NCBI RefSeq assembly: GCF_014204915.1
Contig: NZ_JACHMH010000001.1
Coordinates: 5,357,501-5,421,500, forward strand
DNA: 64,000 nt
Origin: Crossiella cryophila
GTDB lineage: Bacteria > Actinomycetota > Actinomycetes > Mycobacteriales > Pseudonocardiaceae
Reading direction: 5' to 3'
Both the position numbers and the translations under genes were made by a program. Below the pieces are notes generated by a model. That model was not told the origin of the DNA, made no database searches, and saw only the letters and a list, made by a program, of their open reading frames with translations. Positions 56,101 to 62,100 of the stretch are shown here, one piece after another; position 1 is the stretch's first letter, and the number at the start of each line of letters is the position of its first letter.

Positions 56101-59100
56101 TTCCGGCCCAACACGGGCTTCAGACTGGAGATCGAGCCGGTCGCCGCGGAGCGGGATGCGGAGTCGGACTTCGACCCGGCCTCGGACCAGGAGTCCGAGT
56201 TCGACCCGGCTACCGATGAGGACGAGGACGCCCGGTCCGACCCCGGCTCGCCCGAGCCGATCGGCGGCGACCCGGAACCGGAGGCCGAGCTGGCCGAGTG
56301 GCAGGGTTTCGGTCTCACCCCTCGCCCGGGTCGGCGTTCGGCGTCAGTCCAGCCGGGCACCTCCTCCCTCTCCCCATCCGACAGCGATTCCGACACCGCC
56401 TCGGTGGCCTCCACGGCCAGCCGCTCGACGGTGCGCCTCGCCCAGCCCGGCGGTGGGGAGCACGGGGTGAACGCGCACACCGCGGGCGGCCTCAGCTTCG
56501 GCGCGACCGGCGCGCCGGAGACCGACCAGTGGGACGAGCTGCACCAGGCACTGCCTTCGGTGTCCCAGCGGGCCAAGCCGTTCTACGTCTACGCCACCGG
56601 CCAGGGCGACCGGTTCCTGGTCGACGGTGTGCTGGTCGACGGGGCCGAACTCGCCCGGCTGGTGCGGACCTCGCCGTGGTTCCACTTCCTCGCCGATAAC
56701 CACAAGGTGCCGGTACGGCTGGCCGCCGCGGATCCGGCGGATCCGGTGGGGTCGCGGCGGGCGGCGCGGGAGTTCGCCAATGCGTTGCGCGGCAACGGGA
56801 AGTACCGCAAGATCAGCGCGGCCACCGACCGGCTGGCGCTGGACGCGGCGGGCGTGGCGACCGCCTCCTTCGACCTGGTGTCCGTGGCCGGGCCGGACGA
56901 TCTGCACTGGCACGAGCTGAAACGCGAGAACGGCGGGTCCTTTGGGATGGCCTTCGCCGCCGAATCGGCGGACAAGCTGGCCGACACCACCGACTACCGC
57001 CTGCGCGCGGTGGCCACCGAGTCGGTCGACGCCGCTGGCGACTGGCAGAGGGAGTACGCCACCCAGGTCTGGGCCCCGGCCACCGACGGCGACCGGACGC
57101 GGCCCGTGGTGCTGATGGTGGGCAGCTCCGGCCCCGAGTTCACCGTGCGCCTTGACGACGATTCCCTGCTGCCGGTCACCCCGGAACACCTGGCCTCGCT
57201 GCTGCTCCGCTCCTCGACGTTCCAGCGACTCACCGACGGGCCGATCCGCCCGCCACTGCTGGTGATCGGCAAGGACGACGCGCTGGCCCCCGGCGCGAGG
57301 GGCCTGTCCAACGCCCGGTTCCTGGCCAAGCTGCGTGCGCTGAGCGGGCCATGGGTGAGCTGGGATGTCACCGGTGACACCAGACCCGACACGTTCGCCC
57401 TGACGACCGTGCCTGCGGGCTCGAAGTTCACCGAGGGCAAGCCGCCGGAGCTGGCCGAGGTGGTGCACGTGTCCTCGGACTCGGTGTTCGGTTTCCCGGT
57501 GCGCGGCGGCGATCGCGACCCCGCGACGGAAACGGCCGCACTGCGGGACTTCATCGACGAGGTCGAGCACGGCACCGCCACGCTGCGCGGGCCGTGGCAG
57601 GGCACTGATCCGCTGGTCGTCGCGGTGGACTCCCCGGACGGGAAGCACGTGCGCATCGGGACCTCAGCCGGTCCCGCGCTGGAGCTGGACGGCAGGCAGT
57701 TCGGGCGGATGTTGCTGGCGGACCAGGATTTCCGGCAGTTGCTGGAGGCTGATCCGCGGCGGCCGGTGGTGCTGGTGGCCCGTGATGCCGCGGTGCGCGA
57801 CAACTTCGGCGGGCTCGGCTTCGACTTCGCCGGTGAACTGCGGGCCGAGGGCTTCTTCCACGACACGCACGCACCCGACGGCGCGGCCCGGATCGAGGCG
57901 GACCGGATCCAGACCGGGCCGGGCGTGGGCTTCGTCCGGGTTTCCCGGCTGCGGGCCGGGGATCTGCGCCGGAAGGTGCTCGCCAACCGCGACGGCGTTC
58001 CGGTGGCGGTGCACCTGTCCCTCGGCGACCAGCGGGTGGACGACGAGGTCGACGTGTGGTCCTGGAACGTCACCGCGGCCAGCGTGCGGCAGGCCGAGGT
58101 GGCGGGCGGCGCCCGGACCGTGCGGACGCCATGGGCCCAGGGCGAGCTGCCGCTGTTCGTGCTGGCGAGTTCCGGCGACCTCGGCTACCGCGGTCTGTGG
58201 CGGGATCACACCGATCCCAGGTACGCCATCGCACTCACCCCGGACCAGCTCGGCCAGGTCCTGCGCGCCGATCCGGAACTGCGCCGGATCCTGGGGCGGG
58301 GGATGGGCCGCAGCAGCGACCGGCCGATCGTGCTGCTGGGACTGGACGGGAAGAGCACCGGCGCCCGGACGTTCGGCAAATCCCTGCTCAGCGGCGGCTT
58401 CTCCCGGTGGATCCACCTGCCGAAGGGGGAGACCACCCTGACCCCGGACGGCCGGATCACCTTGACCGGCAACGGTTTCACCTCGCGCGCGCCGATGCTG
58501 CCCGGCCCGGGGGACATCGTCACGCACGCCATGGCGAACGAGGCGCTGGGTGTGCACGGGCAGTTCCTGCCGCGCGACGAACGCGACACCCACCAGATGC
58601 ACCTGGCCGCCTACCGCGATTCCGCGACCCGGCAGAAGTACTACTTCCGGGAGACCACCGAGCAGGACCGGACAGGCCGGGACGTCATCCGCAGCGTCGC
58701 CCACCTCGCGCCGTGGGCAGGCATCCCCGGCCGGTCCTGGTCCCTCGACGGCCACGGCTCCGCCGCGGGTTTCGTGTTCGCGCTGCGCACCGACCGGCCG
58801 CTGCACATCGGCGACGCGGTCGCGGTCGACGGGGCGGAGGCCGCCACCCTGGTCTTCGGCACCGAGGTGTTCCAGCGGGCGGGCCTGGATCCGGCCAGCC
58901 CGGTCTCGCTTGGGCAGTGCTGTACGAACGCGCTCCGGCTGCCGGAGGCCACCAGGGCCGCCGAGTTCCAGATCAGGTGGCGGCAGCTCCGGGGTGCGCC
59001 CGCGCGGGTGTTCGGCGCGACCGGGGTGGTCGAGGTGTGGGCGCACACCGCGACCCGCGGGGTAGAGAACGGCGAGTTCACCGAGGTGCTGCCAGCGGAC

Positions 59101-62100
59101 GGGGCCGGACCGCCGGAGGTGCGGATCGCCGACCTCACGATGAGCCGGATCCCGGGACTGAAGGTGGGATTCCCCAGCCGGAGCACCACCCTGCCGGGAT
59201 CGGAGGTGGCGGAGGTGCGCGCCCTGGCCAGGGCGGTGGCCGCGGCGGCGGCCTGGCGGCGGGCCAACAACGTGCCCCCGCCCGAGGTGACCGTCGACGG
59301 GTACGGCCGCCCCGTCCCGTTCCACCGGCACCGCGGGCAGGCGAACGGGCAGGCGCGGGCGGACGCGGTCGCCGCGGTGCTCACCGACGAGCTGACCGCG
59401 CACGGCGTGCGACTGGGCGAGCTGGGCCTGGACGTCCGGCCCGAGCACGTGGTGCTGCGCGTGCACGGCCACGAAGCCGGGCTGAACCAGGACAGCGGCG
59501 TCCAGGTCGAGGTGCGGCTGTCCGGGCACGACGTCGGCGAGCAGGCGCTGCTCACGGCCCAGGCGACCCCCCAGGACGCCGCCGCCACGGACGCGCTGAA
59601 CCTGGCGCTCGCGGCCCTCGCCCCGGCCCAGTCCCCGCCCGGCACACCCCAGCCCGCCACCGCCCAAGTCGCGCCCGCCGTCCCCGGCACCCGCGGATCG
59701 TCCTCATCGGACGAATCAGCCGAGGGCCGCCAGGCCAAGCGGCCCCGGCGCGAGCCGGCCGGGGTGGCGTTCCCGGCCGGGCCGAACGCCCGCGGCGCAC
59801 TCGCCTTCGCCCGCGACCCGGCCGAACTGACCCGGTGGCGGACCGTCTACCAGGGGCTGCCCGCGCGGCCCGGCAGGCCCGACCCGTTCTACCTCTTCGC
59901 GGCCGCCCGCGACCTCGTCGACGGCGCGGACCTGGCCGCCCGGCTCGCCGCCGCCGACGCCTACCGCCAGGCCCTGGCCGCCGATCCGGACCTCACCGTG
60001 GCCGTGCTCGGCGCCGACCCCACCCGCTATGCCAGGGAGCTGCGGGAGTTCGCCGCGGCGGTGCGGGGTTCCGGTCCCTACCGCGAGGTGATCGCCGCGG
60101 ACCAGCCGGGCCGCGGTGGGTTCCAGCGGGTCTCCCGGCTGGGCCTGGCCGATGTCGAGTGGGTGCCGCTGACCGATGCGAGCAGGCAGGTCTACGGCGT
60201 CGGCTTCCCTGGCACGGCGACCGCGAAGCTGGACTGGGAGGCGTTGCCGGAGACGGCAACCAGTCACTCGCGGCGGCTGATCGCGGAGCAGGCCGAGGAC
60301 AGCTCGTCGGCGGGGACCGAGGACTCCGGGAGCGAGATGGGGGAGGGGACCGAGACCGTCGCGCCGTGGGCCCCCGCCACCGAAGCGGGCCGGGCCGAAC
60401 CGCGCCACCTCCTGCTGGAGGCCGCGGACGGCGGGCACGTGCTGCTGCGCAAGGGAACCGACCGGCGACTCGACGTCAGCGCGCCCGAGCTGGCCGAACT
60501 GGCGCTGGCCACCACCGTGTTCGCCGCGGCGGCCCAGGCCGGGGTGCGGCCGCCGATCGTGCTGGCCACCAACGAACTGACCCCCGGCCAGGCCGATCCG
60601 AACACCGACCTGCTGGCCGCGCTGCGGCGGCTCGCCGGACCCTGGCCCGGCCACGCCAGGACCGGCTCGGTCGGCCACGGCTACTACGGCCAGCTGACCG
60701 TGCGGCCGGGCGAGCGGTTCACCGAGATCGGGCTGACCCTCGGCGAGGTGGTGCACTTCGCCGACGGGCCGCGCTTCGGCTTCCCCGCCGCGGCGGACCG
60801 GGACACCGCGATCGAGCGGTCGCGGCAGTTCGCCACCGGCGGTCCGTGGGGTGACCGGGAACCGATCCACGTGGCACTCGACGGCGCCCCCGGCCACGCG
60901 AACGTGGCCCTGGGCAACGGCCGGATCGCCGAGATCGAGGGCGACAAGCTCGGCGCACTGCTGTTGTCGGATCCCGGATTCCGCGCCCTGCTGGCGAACG
61001 AGCCGCACCGGCCGGTGGTGCTGGTCTCCGCCGAGGGCGCGGCGCGGCGCAACCACGGCGGGCTGGGCTTCGACTTCGCGGGCGCGTTGCGGGCCGCCGG
61101 GCACTTCACCGACGTCTACGCGCCCACCGGGCCGGTCGGCGACTCCGCGTTCGAGCTGGTCTCGACCTGGCGCGCCGGTGACCTGAAGACGACCGTGCTC
61201 TCCGGCGAGGACGGCGAGGCCGACCTGCTGCTGGTGCGCGCACCAGGGGACGAGGAGTTCGTCGCCGACCTGCGGGCCTGGCTCGAACAGGCCGGAGAGG
61301 CCGCGCTGACCACCTTCCTGGACGCGCACGGGCAGCCGCTGGACCTGCCGTGGACAGCGGACGCGCCACCGGTGTTCCTGCTCGCGCGGACCACCGGGCC
61401 GGGCTTCGCCGTCCAGCGCGCGGACGCGGCCGAGGCCACCGTCACGGCGACCGAACTGGCCCAGGCCCTGCGGGATGAGCCCGCCCTGCGCGGGCTGCTG
61501 GGCACCGACGGGCTCCGCCCGCTCGCGCTGATCGGCTTCGGCACGCCGGTGACCGGGATCGGGGAGTTCGCCGCCGCGCTGGCGCCCGGTGGCTACTCGC
61601 GCCTGATGTTCGCCCCGGACGGCCGGGTCTCCTTCGACCGGCCGGGCGTGCTGCGGGTCGAGCACGGGCGGTTCCAGCTCGCCGCCCCGATCACGCCCGG
61701 ACCCGCCGACCTGGTCGGCTACCCGCACGTGCGCCCCGACGGCACGGTGTTCGGCCAGTTCTTCCCCACCTCGGCCTTTGACCCGCTCGCCGACTCGCTC
61801 AACGCCCTGAGCTTCGCCGGCGAGATCCAGGACACCTACCAGCGGGAGGTCGGCGGCGGGCAGCGGACCGTGGGCGCCGCGGCGCCGTGGGCGGGGCGGG
61901 ACCCGTGGCTGGTGGACGGCCACGGCGAGCAGGGCCTCGGTCTCGGCTTCGCGATGGCCACCGGGCGGCCGCATGTGCGCGGCGATGTGGTGTGGCTCAA
62001 CGGATCCGCGGGCGCGCGGGCGATCTTCGGCAGCGAGACCTACCGGCGGGCAGGCGCCAGGGACGCCGTGCTGCTGGGCCACTGCGCCACCGCGGCCGCC

